In this document: one piece after another, positions 1-5,801 of the stretch
Layout: each line of letters starts with the position of its first letter
Numbering within the stretch: the first letter of the stretch is position 1
Source of the DNA: Chitinophagaceae bacterium UBA5175
Lineage (GTDB): Bacteria > Bacteroidota > Bacteroidia > Chitinophagales > Chitinophagaceae
DNA length: 8,518 nucleotides
Direction: 5' to 3'
Assembly: GCA_002413325.1 (NCBI GenBank)
Contig: DHWT01000105.1
Coordinates: forward strand, 508 to 9,025
Position numbers and translations under genes: made by a program
The notes under the pieces: generated by a model
Databases searched by the model: none
Told to the model about the DNA's origin: nothing
Seen by the model: only the letters and a program-made list of their open reading frames with translations

Positions 1-167
1 CTCGGATGCATTTTTTCCAAAGCAACGGCTATAGCCTGCGCTTCAAACCCTCCGATCACGATGGGCAAACGCCGGAGGCCATTGACCTCACCCAGAACCA
101 CCGCATAGGAATGTGTCTGTGTAATGCTATGCGATAATGCCACAATTTCCAGTTCGATCTTCTTCAT
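1..167 (-). CDS. Bifunctional nuclease (BFN/DUF151) family protein, N-terminal 55 residues, cut by the window edge
   Basis: The first 55 codons are present, starting at the ATG at 165-167. The peptide begins MKKIELEIVALSHSITQTHS and continues with a segment around residues 21-40 reading YAVVLGEVNG then LRRLPIVIGG, followed by FEAQAIAVALEKM. This is the characteristic start of the BFN (DUF151) domain: a beta-rich opening, then the conserved L-P-I-x-I-G-x-x-E-A-x-A-I-A stretch. Family members are small proteins reported to have DNase/RNase activity; in Bacteroidota they often carry a C-terminal UVR motif, which would lie outside this window. The gene follows etfA on the same strand after an 89-base gap. 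That gap holds a candidate terminator and a candidate promoter, so it need not be co-transcribed with etfBA. Identification rests on the N-terminus only; the actual substrate cannot be told from the sequence. Confidence 0.85.
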   Translation of the reverse strand, partial: MKKIELEIVALSHSITQTHSYAVVLGEVNGLRRLPIVIGGFEAQAIAVALEKMHP

Positions 168-216
168 AAAACGTATCTACCCCGCGGGCTGTCTTAAAAG
201 GTCTTTGTTAAAAGGA

Positions 217-224
217 CAAATATA
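217..224 (-). promoter_or_regulatory. Candidate -7 box of a promoter for the BFN-family nuclease gene
   Basis: Read on the minus strand, 224 to 217 is TATATTTG, an exact match to the Bacteroidota -7 consensus TAnnTTTG. It would start transcription roughly 40-45 bases before the ATG at 167. No clear TTG is seen at -33; the upstream region is T-rich and overlaps the candidate etfA terminator. Such a match can arise by chance in A/T-rich DNA, so confidence is moderate. Confidence 0.4.
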
Positions 225-252
225 AAAAACTAATCCCTTTAAAAATGGATTA
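224..252 (-). terminator. Weak candidate intrinsic terminator after etfA
   Basis: On the minus strand, 5-15 bases after the etfA stop codon (257-259), six-base arms TAATCC (252-247) and GGATTA (236-231) flank a 10-base loop. They are followed by G and a run of six T (229-224). The stem is short and A/T-rich with only two G-C pairs, so it may be a weak terminator or only a 3'-end stabilising hairpin. Its T run directly abuts the TATATTTG box assigned to the next gene. Confidence 0.4.
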
Positions 253-256
253 TGAG

Positions 257-1219
257 TTAAGCAACGCCTTTGAGTTTTTTTACTGACTGAATCAATACGG
301 GTAAAATTTCAAAAGCATCTCCGACGATGCCATAATCGGCCGATTTAAAAAAAGGGGCTTCCGGATCCTTATTAATAACCACGATTACTTTACTGCGGTT
401 TACACCGGCCAGGTGTTGAATGGCACCTGAAATACCGATGGCGATATAGAGGTTTGGAGCGATTGCAATGCCTGTTTGCCCAACATGTTCCTGGTGCGGC
501 CGCCAGCCCGAGTCCGCCACCGGACGGCTACAGGCCGTTGCCGCATGAAGCAGTTTAGCCAGTTCTTCAATCGGACCCCAGTTTTCCGGGCCTTTCATGC
601 CCCGGCCGCCACTTACAACGATTTCTGCTTCCGTCAGCGGAATTTCTCCGGTAGCCCTGGATACCGACTTGATGGTAATCCCGGCCGGCTGCACCGGTAT
701 GGCCTCCCGGATAATTTCTGCTGAAACACCGGTATTGGCAACCGGGTACACATTGGGGCTGAGTGTTATGATTTTCAGGACGGTTTTTATGGAAACCGTA
801 CAAAAGGCCTTACCGGAAAACACATTTTTTTTCACCAGGAATCCATTCGATGTATCCGGTAATGCGGTCGCGCCCGTTACAAGTCCTGCTTTTAAGCGTG
901 CAGAAAGACCCGGTGCGATGGCTCTTCCGGTATTGGTATGGGAAAGTACGATCACCGTGGCTCCGTTGGTTTCAGCGATGGAGGAAATGATCCTTATGTA
1001 TTGCTCCGCATCCAGTTGATTCAGGGAGTCCTGAGGTACCTGGTGAATTTTTTGAACCCCCTGTTTTCCCAGGGAGGCCAGGTCATCGGTCACCGTCCCG
1101 AGCAGGATACCTTCCGCAGCCACCCCGGTTTGTTTTGCCAGCGCCGCCCCATAACTCAACGCCTCCAGTGAAGTTTTCTTAATATGCCCATCCGCGTGAT
1201 CGATAAATATCAATATCAT
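257..1219 (-). CDS. etfA: Electron transfer flavoprotein subunit alpha (EtfA)
   Basis: EtfA pairs with EtfB to form the soluble FAD-containing heterodimer that takes electrons from acyl-CoA and related dehydrogenases and passes them to the quinone pool through ETF:quinone oxidoreductase. The 320-residue length is normal for the family. Residues 1 to about 190 form the N-terminal alpha/beta domain. From about 200 the C-terminal FAD-binding domain is very clear: SGGRG at 203-207, the conserved Ser-Arg at 231-232, VGQTG at 246-250, GISGAIQHLAG at 262-272 and NKDPEAP at 283-289, then the closing ADYGIVGDAFEILP segment. The start ATG (1217-1219) lies 21 bases after the etfB stop, so the two form an operon with etfB first. 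No frame damage is seen. A C-S-R-P-V-A-D-S-G-W variant replaces the more usual G/A-S-R-x-x-V-D-x-G-W, a conservative change. Confidence 0.96.
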   Translation of the reverse strand: MILIFIDHADGHIKKTSLEALSYGAALAKQTGVAAEGILLGTVTDDLASLGKQGVQKIHQVPQDSLNQLDAEQYIRIISSIAETNGATVIVLSHTNTGRAIAPGLSARLKAGLVTGATALPDTSNGFLVKKNVFSGKAFCTVSIKTVLKIITLSPNVYPVANTGVSAEIIREAIPVQPAGITIKSVSRATGEIPLTEAEIVVSGGRGMKGPENWGPIEELAKLLHAATACSRPVADSGWRPHQEHVGQTGIAIAPNLYIAIGISGAIQHLAGVNRSKVIVVINKDPEAPFFKSADYGIVGDAFEILPVLIQSVKKLKGVA

Positions 1220-1240
1220 ATTGTGGGTTTGTAATGTTTT

Positions 1241-1984
1241 TTAAATGAGCTTCGCTTCTTCATGCAACAACCTGACCAGTTCCTCCACATGGTCAGCCGG
1301 TATCATTTTGACTCCTTTTTTTGCAGGCGGCAATTCAAAGGAAACTATTTCCGTGAGCGGTTCAACCGCCACTGTTTCAACAATTTTCAGGGGTTTACTG
1401 CGGGCGCCCATGATCCCCTTCATGTTTGGAATGCGTTGTTCCGCCATGCCTTTCTGGCACCCGACTACCAGCGGACATTTTACTTCAACCGTTTCTTCCC
1501 CGCCTTCTATTTCCCGCACCAGGGTAGTGGTACTGCCAGCCAGTTCCAGCTTTGCAGCCAGGGACACAAATGGCAGGTCCAGTAAACCAGCAACCATTCC
1601 ACCTACCGAAGCACCGTTGAAATCAATGGTTTCCTTGCCGGTTAGAATCATGTCATATCCGGCACCCCGGGCAATTGCTGCAATCTGGGAGGCTACAAAA
1701 AAACTATCCGATGGTTCCGCATTTACCCGGATGGCTTCATCCCCGCCCAGGGCAAGCGCTTTCCGGATCACGGTATCACAGTCCGCGCCACCCACCAAAA
1801 CCAGGTGCAAAACGGCAGTCGGATCTTTTTCCTTCAGCTCGATGGCACGCACCAGGGCATACCATTCATCGAAGGGATTCAGGATCCATTGAACCCCCTC
1901 GGTTACAAATTTCCGGTTGTTATCCGTGAAGGCTATTTTTGCCGTCGTATCCGGTGTTTTACTGATGCAGACTAAAATCTTCAT
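1241..1984 (-). CDS. etfB: Electron transfer flavoprotein subunit beta (EtfB)
   Basis: This is the small subunit of electron transfer flavoprotein: an adenine-nucleotide alpha-hydrolase-like fold that holds AMP structurally in ordinary ETFs and shapes the dehydrogenase docking surface. At 247 residues it has family length. Recognisable parts are the first strand MKILVCISKTPDT, the W-I-L-N-P-F-D-E segment near 33-40, the signature loop beginning TGKETIDFNGASVGGMVAGL at 115-134, REIEGGEE at 157-164, and PNMKGIMGARSKPL at 186-199, the recognition-loop/anchor region. The ATG at 1982-1984 aligns with the usual first strand. It heads the etfB-etfA operon, with a promoter match about 38 bases upstream. 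The signature loop lacks the D-G-D-T-A-Q-V-G form common in electron-bifurcating ETFs, so ordinary dehydrogenase-linked function is the likelier reading (inference). Confidence 0.95.
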   Translation of the reverse strand: MKILVCISKTPDTTAKIAFTDNNRKFVTEGVQWILNPFDEWYALVRAIELKEKDPTAVLHLVLVGGADCDTVIRKALALGGDEAIRVNAEPSDSFFVASQIAAIARGAGYDMILTGKETIDFNGASVGGMVAGLLDLPFVSLAAKLELAGSTTTLVREIEGGEETVEVKCPLVVGCQKGMAEQRIPNMKGIMGARSKPLKIVETVAVEPLTEIVSFELPPAKKGVKMIPADHVEELVRLLHEEAKLI

Positions 1985-2003
1985 GGTAATCGGTAAAATT
2001 AAA

Positions 2004-2043
2004 GTTGTTTATGCAACTATACAAAGGTATGTCTTGCAACAAC
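2004..2043. repeat. Imperfect dyad spanning the etfB promoter
   Basis: The left half starts GTTGTT (2004-2009), then TAT, then GCAAC. The right half, read in reverse complement, is GTTGTTGCAAGACATAC. The outer six-base arms (2004-2009 and 2038-2043) are exact inverted repeats, and the inner GCAA and ATAC pieces also recur with a 3-base offset. The centre falls on the TAnnTTTG box of etfB. It could be an operator for a dimeric regulator or chance in A/T-rich DNA. Confidence 0.3.
2022..2029 (-). promoter_or_regulatory. Candidate -7 box of the etfBA promoter
   Basis: Minus-strand reading of 2029 to 2022 is TACCTTTG, an exact TAnnTTTG match. The implied start near 2015 leaves a leader of about 30 bases before the etfB ATG at 1984, a typical distance. 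The -33 region is T-rich but has no well-placed TTTG. It lies in the 96-base divergent gap between etfB and the TPR gene; no equally good match is seen for the plus-strand direction. Confidence 0.55.
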
Positions 2044-2080
2044 AAGTTTATGATAAAAAAAACGAAAAATATTCTGCCCG

Positions 2081-2392
2081 ATGGAGAAAATAGAAAAGCT
2101 CAAATCTTTCTTAGCAGGTTCTCCGGATGATCCTTTTTTAAAACATGCCCTCGCCCTGGAATATATCAAACTGGGCAATGAGTCAGACGCCAGGCGATTG
2201 TTTTTAGAAGTGCTTACCCGGGATCCTTCCTATATTGGGTCCTATTATCATCTCGCTCGCATATTGGAGCGGGCCGGTGAAACAGAAAACGCAAAAACCT
2301 GGTATGAAAAGGGTATGGCCGCAGCAAAACTGGCTGGCGACGGGCATGCATTTAATGAGCTGCAGGCTGCTTACGGGGACCTTATAGATTAA
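2081..2392 (+). CDS. Small tetratricopeptide-repeat protein encoded just upstream of tilS
   Basis: This 103-residue protein consists almost entirely of two TPR helix pairs. The first spans about 17-50 (DPFLKHALALEYIKLGN, then the second helix and a DPSY turn); the second spans about 51-84 (GSYYHLARILERAGETENA, then KTWYEKGMAAAKLAGD). A final helix begins at about 87, and the N-terminal MEKIEKLKSFLAGSP forms a cap. There is no signal peptide or membrane segment, so it should be cytosolic. TPRs bind other proteins; no partner can be read from the sequence. The stop is 2 bases from the tilS start, so the two are almost certainly co-transcribed and perhaps translationally coupled. The ATG at 2081 follows an A-rich leader without a Shine-Dalgarno sequence, normal in Bacteroidota. 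The family assignment is firm; the function is unknown. Confidence 0.88.
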   Translation: MEKIEKLKSFLAGSPDDPFLKHALALEYIKLGNESDARRLFLEVLTRDPSYIGSYYHLARILERAGETENAKTWYEKGMAAAKLAGDGHAFNELQAAYGDLID

Positions 2393-2394
2393 TC

Positions 2395-3753
2395 ATGGAA
2401 AATCTGCTTACTGAATTTCAGGAATCACTCCGGAGGCTGGGTGTATCAAAAAAAGACCGCCTCCTGCTCGCAGTCAGCGGGGGACTGGATTCGGTTGTAC
2501 TGGCAGCCTGTTGCGCAGGGACCGGAATGGATTTCGGCATCGCACATGCCAATTTTCAGTTAAGGGGTGCGGAAAGCGAGCGGGATGAAGACTTTGTTCG
2601 TCAGCTGGCGTTCCAATACGGGAAGCCTTTGTTCGTAAAAAAATTCAATACCAAAAAAATTGCGGAGGCTGAAAGGATCTCCATCCAGGTTGCGGCCCGC
2701 AACCTTCGTTATGACTGGTTTAAAACCCTGACGGGTACAGGTCCGGACCCTTTTAAATTCATGGTAACGGCTCACCACCTGGATGATGATATAGAAACCA
2801 TGGTTATGCATTTTTTCAGGGGTACGGGTATTTCGGGCTTAACCGGAATGCCGGAAAAAAAAGAAAATCTGATCCGGCCTCTTTTATTCTTCCCCAAAAA
2901 CCGTTTGCAGGATTTTGCCCGTTCACAAAACCTACGCTGGGTGGAAGACAGTTCGAATGCATCCGACGATTATACACGGAATTATTTTCGCAACCGGCTG
3001 ATCCCTTCGGTGGCTACTATTTTTCCGGACCTGCAACAGAACCTGGAAAAAAACCTGCATCGGTTTTCGGAAGCTGCCATCCTGTATGACCAGGCCATCG
3101 GGTTTCACAAAAAAAAACTGCTGAAACCGAATGGCCCGGAAATACAGATTCCCATTTTGTTGCTGAAAAAATCCATTCCGACCCGGACCATCCTTTTTGA
3201 AATCATAAAGGGTTATCATTTTACACCGGCACAAACAGATGAAGCGATCCGTTTAATGGATAGTACAAACGGAAAGTATATTTCCAGCCCAACCCACCGG
3301 ATCATTAAAAACCGGCGCTGGCTGATTATTGCGCCCGTGGAAGAAGCTGCCGTTTCCCATATCATTGTAGGCCAAAATGAATCCCGGGTTATTTATCCCG
3401 GAGGTCAGCTCCTTATAAAAAAATTGCCATCAACCGCACTTAAAAATATCTCCTTTCCACCCGAAACGGCCTGCCTGGATGCCGGCAAAATTCAATTCCC
3501 CCTGTTGCTCAGGAAATGGAAAGCCGGGGATTATTTCTATCCGCTGGGCATGAAAAAAAAGAAAAAGCTGGCCCGCTTTTTCATCGATCAGAAACTTTCA
3601 AAAACGGCCAAGGAAAAAACATGGGTGCTGGTGACGGACAACCGGATCATATGGGTAGTGGGTCTGCGGATAGATAACAGGTTTTGCATCGGGCCGTCTA
3701 CCACTGAATTTTTACTCTTACAAAATGAGGAGGTAACCGGTCATCCGGGATGA
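2395..3753 (+). CDS. tilS: tRNA(Ile)-lysidine synthetase TilS
   Basis: TilS uses ATP and lysine to convert the wobble cytidine C34 of the CAU-anticodon isoleucine tRNA to lysidine, so that the tRNA reads AUA and is charged with isoleucine rather than methionine. The 452-residue protein shows the PP-loop SGGLDS at 28-33, HANFQLRG at 51-58, AHHLDDDIET at 126-135, FFRGTGISGLTGM at 140-152, RPLL at 161-164, EDSSN at 184-188 and RNYFRNRLIP at 195-204. The middle linker domain follows. The C-terminal TilS domain contains RKWKAGDYFYPLGM at 373-386, then a Lys-rich stretch and ARFFIDQK. The start ATG lies 2 bases after the TPR gene stop. All domains are present and unbroken, so the gene should be functional; it is normally essential. 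Confidence 0.96.
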   Translation: MENLLTEFQESLRRLGVSKKDRLLLAVSGGLDSVVLAACCAGTGMDFGIAHANFQLRGAESERDEDFVRQLAFQYGKPLFVKKFNTKKIAEAERISIQVAARNLRYDWFKTLTGTGPDPFKFMVTAHHLDDDIETMVMHFFRGTGISGLTGMPEKKENLIRPLLFFPKNRLQDFARSQNLRWVEDSSNASDDYTRNYFRNRLIPSVATIFPDLQQNLEKNLHRFSEAAILYDQAIGFHKKKLLKPNGPEIQIPILLLKKSIPTRTILFEIIKGYHFTPAQTDEAIRLMDSTNGKYISSPTHRIIKNRRWLIIAPVEEAAVSHIIVGQNESRVIYPGGQLLIKKLPSTALKNISFPPETACLDAGKIQFPLLLRKWKAGDYFYPLGMKKKKKLARFFIDQKLSKTAKEKTWVLVTDNRIIWVVGLRIDNRFCIGPSTTEFLLLQNEEVTGHPG

Positions 3754-3769
3754 TATTCCTGAATGGGGG

Positions 3770-4384
3770 TTAAAAATGAGGATGCTTTAATTCATTCATA
3801 AAAATATCCAGCACGCCCGGCCGGATGGCAATGGTGAATAATACACCAAACAAAGCGCCATAGAAATGTGCATCATGATTAATATGGTCACCGCCCTTTC
3901 TGGACATATACGCTGAATAAAAAAGAAAGAGGCCGCCATAAATGATGGCAGGAACCGGGAAAACCAATACGATAATCTGCTGCCAGGGCCGCAGCAGGAT
4001 GAACGCAAAAAGTACCGCAGATACGGCTCCCGAAGCGCCCAGGCTCCGGTAATCATAATCATTGCGGTGTTTGAGATAGGTGGGTATATTCGATACAATC
4101 AACGCCCCGATATACAGGGCCAGGTAATAATACTTCTGCAAACCCAGCTGACCCTGGTAATATACTTCCATGATGGTCCCGAAGAAATAAAGGGTCAGCA
4201 TGTTAAAAATAAGGTGTATATAATCGGCATGAATCAGGCCGCATGTAATAAACCGGTAGTACTGGTATTTTTTATTAATCGCCGGAGGCCAGAATATCAA
4301 ATCATCAACCACTTTACCATTCCTGAATCCTGCCAAAGAAATAACACTGGTGATAATTATAATAGAAAGCGTGATGTTGAACAT
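3770..4384 (-). CDS. Rhomboid-family intramembrane serine protease
   Basis: This is a predicted inner-membrane protease that would cleave transmembrane substrates within the bilayer. At 204 residues it is close to the minimal six-helix rhomboid core, with no extra soluble domain. The catalytic dyad is visible: Ser118 in LGASGAVSAV (the GxSG motif) and His173 in DAHFYGALFG. The oxyanion-side HxxxN motif is at His57-Asn61 in the HADYIHLIFNM helix. Hydrophobic helices lie near 3-20, 47-70, 85-101, 115-131, 136-157 and 172-188. The gene is convergent with tilS, with 16 bases between the stops, and lies 53 bases downstream of rlmH on the same strand. That gap has a promoter-like sequence, so it may be transcribed both with rlmH and separately. 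The substrate is unknown. Confidence 0.9.
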   Translation of the reverse strand: MFNITLSIIIITSVISLAGFRNGKVVDDLIFWPPAINKKYQYYRFITCGLIHADYIHLIFNMLTLYFFGTIMEVYYQGQLGLQKYYYLALYIGALIVSNIPTYLKHRNDYDYRSLGASGAVSAVLFAFILLRPWQQIIVLVFPVPAIIYGGLFLFYSAYMSRKGGDHINHDAHFYGALFGVLFTIAIRPGVLDIFMNELKHPHF

Positions 4385-4402
4385 GGAAAATTTAAAGGGA
4401 CT

Positions 4403-4432
4403 TAAAGATATACTTTAATTACAGAATTCAAA
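4403..4432 (-). promoter_or_regulatory. Candidate promoter for the rhomboid gene
   Basis: On the minus strand TTTG (4432-4429) is followed after 18 bases by TATCTTTA (4410-4403), which differs from TAnnTTTG only in the last base. Spacing fits the Bacteroidota consensus, and the implied leader is under 20 bases. The -7 box sits inside a perfect inverted repeat (TTAAAG at 4402-4407, CTTTAA at 4413-4418, centre ATATA). A/T-rich chance matches are possible. Confidence 0.4.
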
Positions 4433-4437
4433 ACAGG

Positions 4438-4911
4438 CTAATCATGATGATACTTCTCGTTACGGCCAATACTGCAGGCACGATAAATCTGTTCTGCCAG
4501 CAGAAGCCGCACCAGCTGGTGCGGGAATGTGAGCTCGGACAGAGACCAGATGAATTTTGATTTTTTTAACAGGGTCTCATCCAGTCCGTATGCTCCGCCA
4601 ATCAAAAAAATAAGTTTTTTGACGCTTTCGTTTCCCCGGTCCCGGATAAATCCCGCCAGTTGGCGTGAGCTGAGTGATGTCCCCCTTTCATCCAGGGAGA
4701 CCAGCCAGTCTTCAGGCCTCAGTGCGGCCAGGACCATAGCAGCTTCTTCCTGTTTTAATTTTTCCGGCGACCCGGATGCAGTATTTTTTTTCAGGTTGAA
4801 TAACCGCCAATCAACAGGAAAATAATTCCCAACCCTTTGTGTAAAATCATTTACCCCCTGCACAACATATGTTTCATGCGGCTTCCCGATTGCCCAGCAT
4901 TCTATTTTCAT
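4438..4911 (-). CDS. rlmH: 23S rRNA (pseudouridine-1915-N3)-methyltransferase RlmH
   Basis: RlmH is a small SPOUT-fold (knotted) methyltransferase that uses S-adenosylmethionine to methylate pseudouridine 1915 in helix 69 of 23S rRNA on assembled 70S ribosomes. The 157-residue length is exactly typical. Seen in the sequence: the first strand MKIECWAIGK, EKLKQEE at 50-56, LDERG at 73-77, the glycine-rich SAM loop FLIGGAYGL at 102-110, and the knot region SLSELTFPHQLVRLLLAEQ at 123-141. The nearly invariant C-terminal tail YHH-acidic closes the protein at 154-157, ending in Asp where many homologues have Glu. The ATG at 4909-4911 gives the standard N-terminus. It is divergent from the broken glycosyltransferase gene, with an 83-base gap. 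Confidence 0.96.
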   Translation of the reverse strand: MKIECWAIGKPHETYVVQGVNDFTQRVGNYFPVDWRLFNLKKNTASGSPEKLKQEEAAMVLAALRPEDWLVSLDERGTSLSSRQLAGFIRDRGNESVKKLIFLIGGAYGLDETLLKKSKFIWSLSELTFPHQLVRLLLAEQIYRACSIGRNEKYHHD

Positions 4912-4994
4912 TCGCTAAAATTAAACAGATATCATCCGTGATCCGTTATTAAACCTCCGATTTTATCTATTTTGTATGTTCCCAAACGGTGAAC

Positions 4995-5801
4995 ATGAAA
5001 AAAATCAGCTGCCGGAGTCAGGTCCTGTTCATTGTAACTGTATTTATTATTTCCAGGATCATCGCCCTGCTGGCAGGTCTGCTCCTGAATGGCCGGGGTC
5101 TGGTACGACCATGCCCAGCCACCCGTATTCAATCTGTTACTCGGTGCCGTATTAAAAACAGGGGGCAGGCACAGTACTTTATTGTTTGAGATGATATTTA
5201 AAGGCATTTCGCTTTGTAATGCTCTTTTACTATTTTCCATCGTAAAAAAATTGGTAGCCGTTGATTTTCTTCCGCTGCTCGTGACCCTTGCTTATATCCT
5301 GAGCCCGGCCACCCTCATTTTTGAATGTGAATTGTTTTATACAACCACCGGTTCCCTCTTACTCCTGGTATCGGTTTATTATCTGATCCTCCTCACAGCA
5401 TCCGACAACAGGTGGAGTGCTTTTAGTTTTTTTTATCCTTGGTCCTGCTTTGTCTTACCCACAGTGTTTACCATATCTTCTGGTACTTCGGGGTGACTGT
5501 TATGATTATATTTTATTTCAGGAATAAGAAGTTTATGAATTACCTGATCATGGCTTCGGGCGCCGGGATTCTGCTGGTCGGCAGCTGGTATGTAAAAAAT
5601 AAAATCCTGTTTGGCAGATTCACCGTTTCCACATGGATCGGTATGAATATGGCGAGAAATTTGTTTCATGATCACGAAGTGAAAGATTCCAGCCGGATCG
5701 AAGCCTATGAACCTTTTTCCAAGATCAGTGTTTACCGGAAATTCCTGGATTCCCGGTTTCAGATCAGACGCCGTGCACCCGTCGCCGAATTGATTGCTTA
5801 A
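4995..5801 (+). pseudogene. Decayed multi-pass membrane glycosyltransferase (ArnT/PMT-like, GT39/83 type)
   Basis: Three pieces of one membrane protein lie in two reading frames. Piece 1 (4995 to about 5090) encodes MKKISCRSQVLFIVTVFIIS and a first transmembrane helix. Piece 2 (about 5092-5430, shifted by one) begins GVWYDHAQPPVFNLLLGAVL, the conserved H-x-Q-P-P loop segment of ArnT/dolichyl-phosphate-mannose-type glycosyltransferases, then further helices. Piece 3 (about 5430-5801, back in the first frame) continues with LVLLCLTHSVYHIFWYFGV and a conserved-looking segment TWIGMNMARNLFHDHEVKDS. The second break coincides with a run of eight T at 5427-5434; one extra T would restore the frame. 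The junction before GVWYD lacks the usual first periplasmic loop, suggesting a deletion of some 20-25 codons (inference). The reading ends soon after EAYEPFSKISVYRKFLDSRF, well short of a full family member, and its TAA shares bases with the stop of the opposing gene. Several independent lesions argue for a real pseudogene rather than one sequencing error. Confidence 0.82.

Noticed and set aside
597..1019. Long plus-strand open frame opposite etfA (and similar frames opposite etfB, fmt and the isomerase)
   Set aside because: These are antisense shadows of clearly conserved genes; their translations show no recognisable domain.
1621..1640. Electron-bifurcating type of ETF
   Set aside because: The EtfB signature loop (GKETIDFNGASVGG) lacks the D-G-D-T-A-Q-V-G form usual in bifurcating ETFs, and no partner dehydrogenase or ferredoxin gene is nearby.
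3555..3561. In-frame A_AAA_AAG slippery heptamer in tilS, resembling a -1 frameshift signal
   Set aside because: The codons encode the Lys-rich stretch expected in the TilS C-terminal domain and the zero frame continues through conserved family sequence. I see no pause structure and no meaningful product in the -1 frame.
3754..3769. Possible bidirectional terminator between convergent tilS and rhomboid genes
   Set aside because: Only 16 bases separate the stop codons and no inverted repeat is present there.
4967..4974. Plus-strand TCTATTTTG as a promoter for the broken glycosyltransferase gene
   Set aside because: The spacing inside the box is one base short of TAnnTTTG and there is no convincing -33 element.
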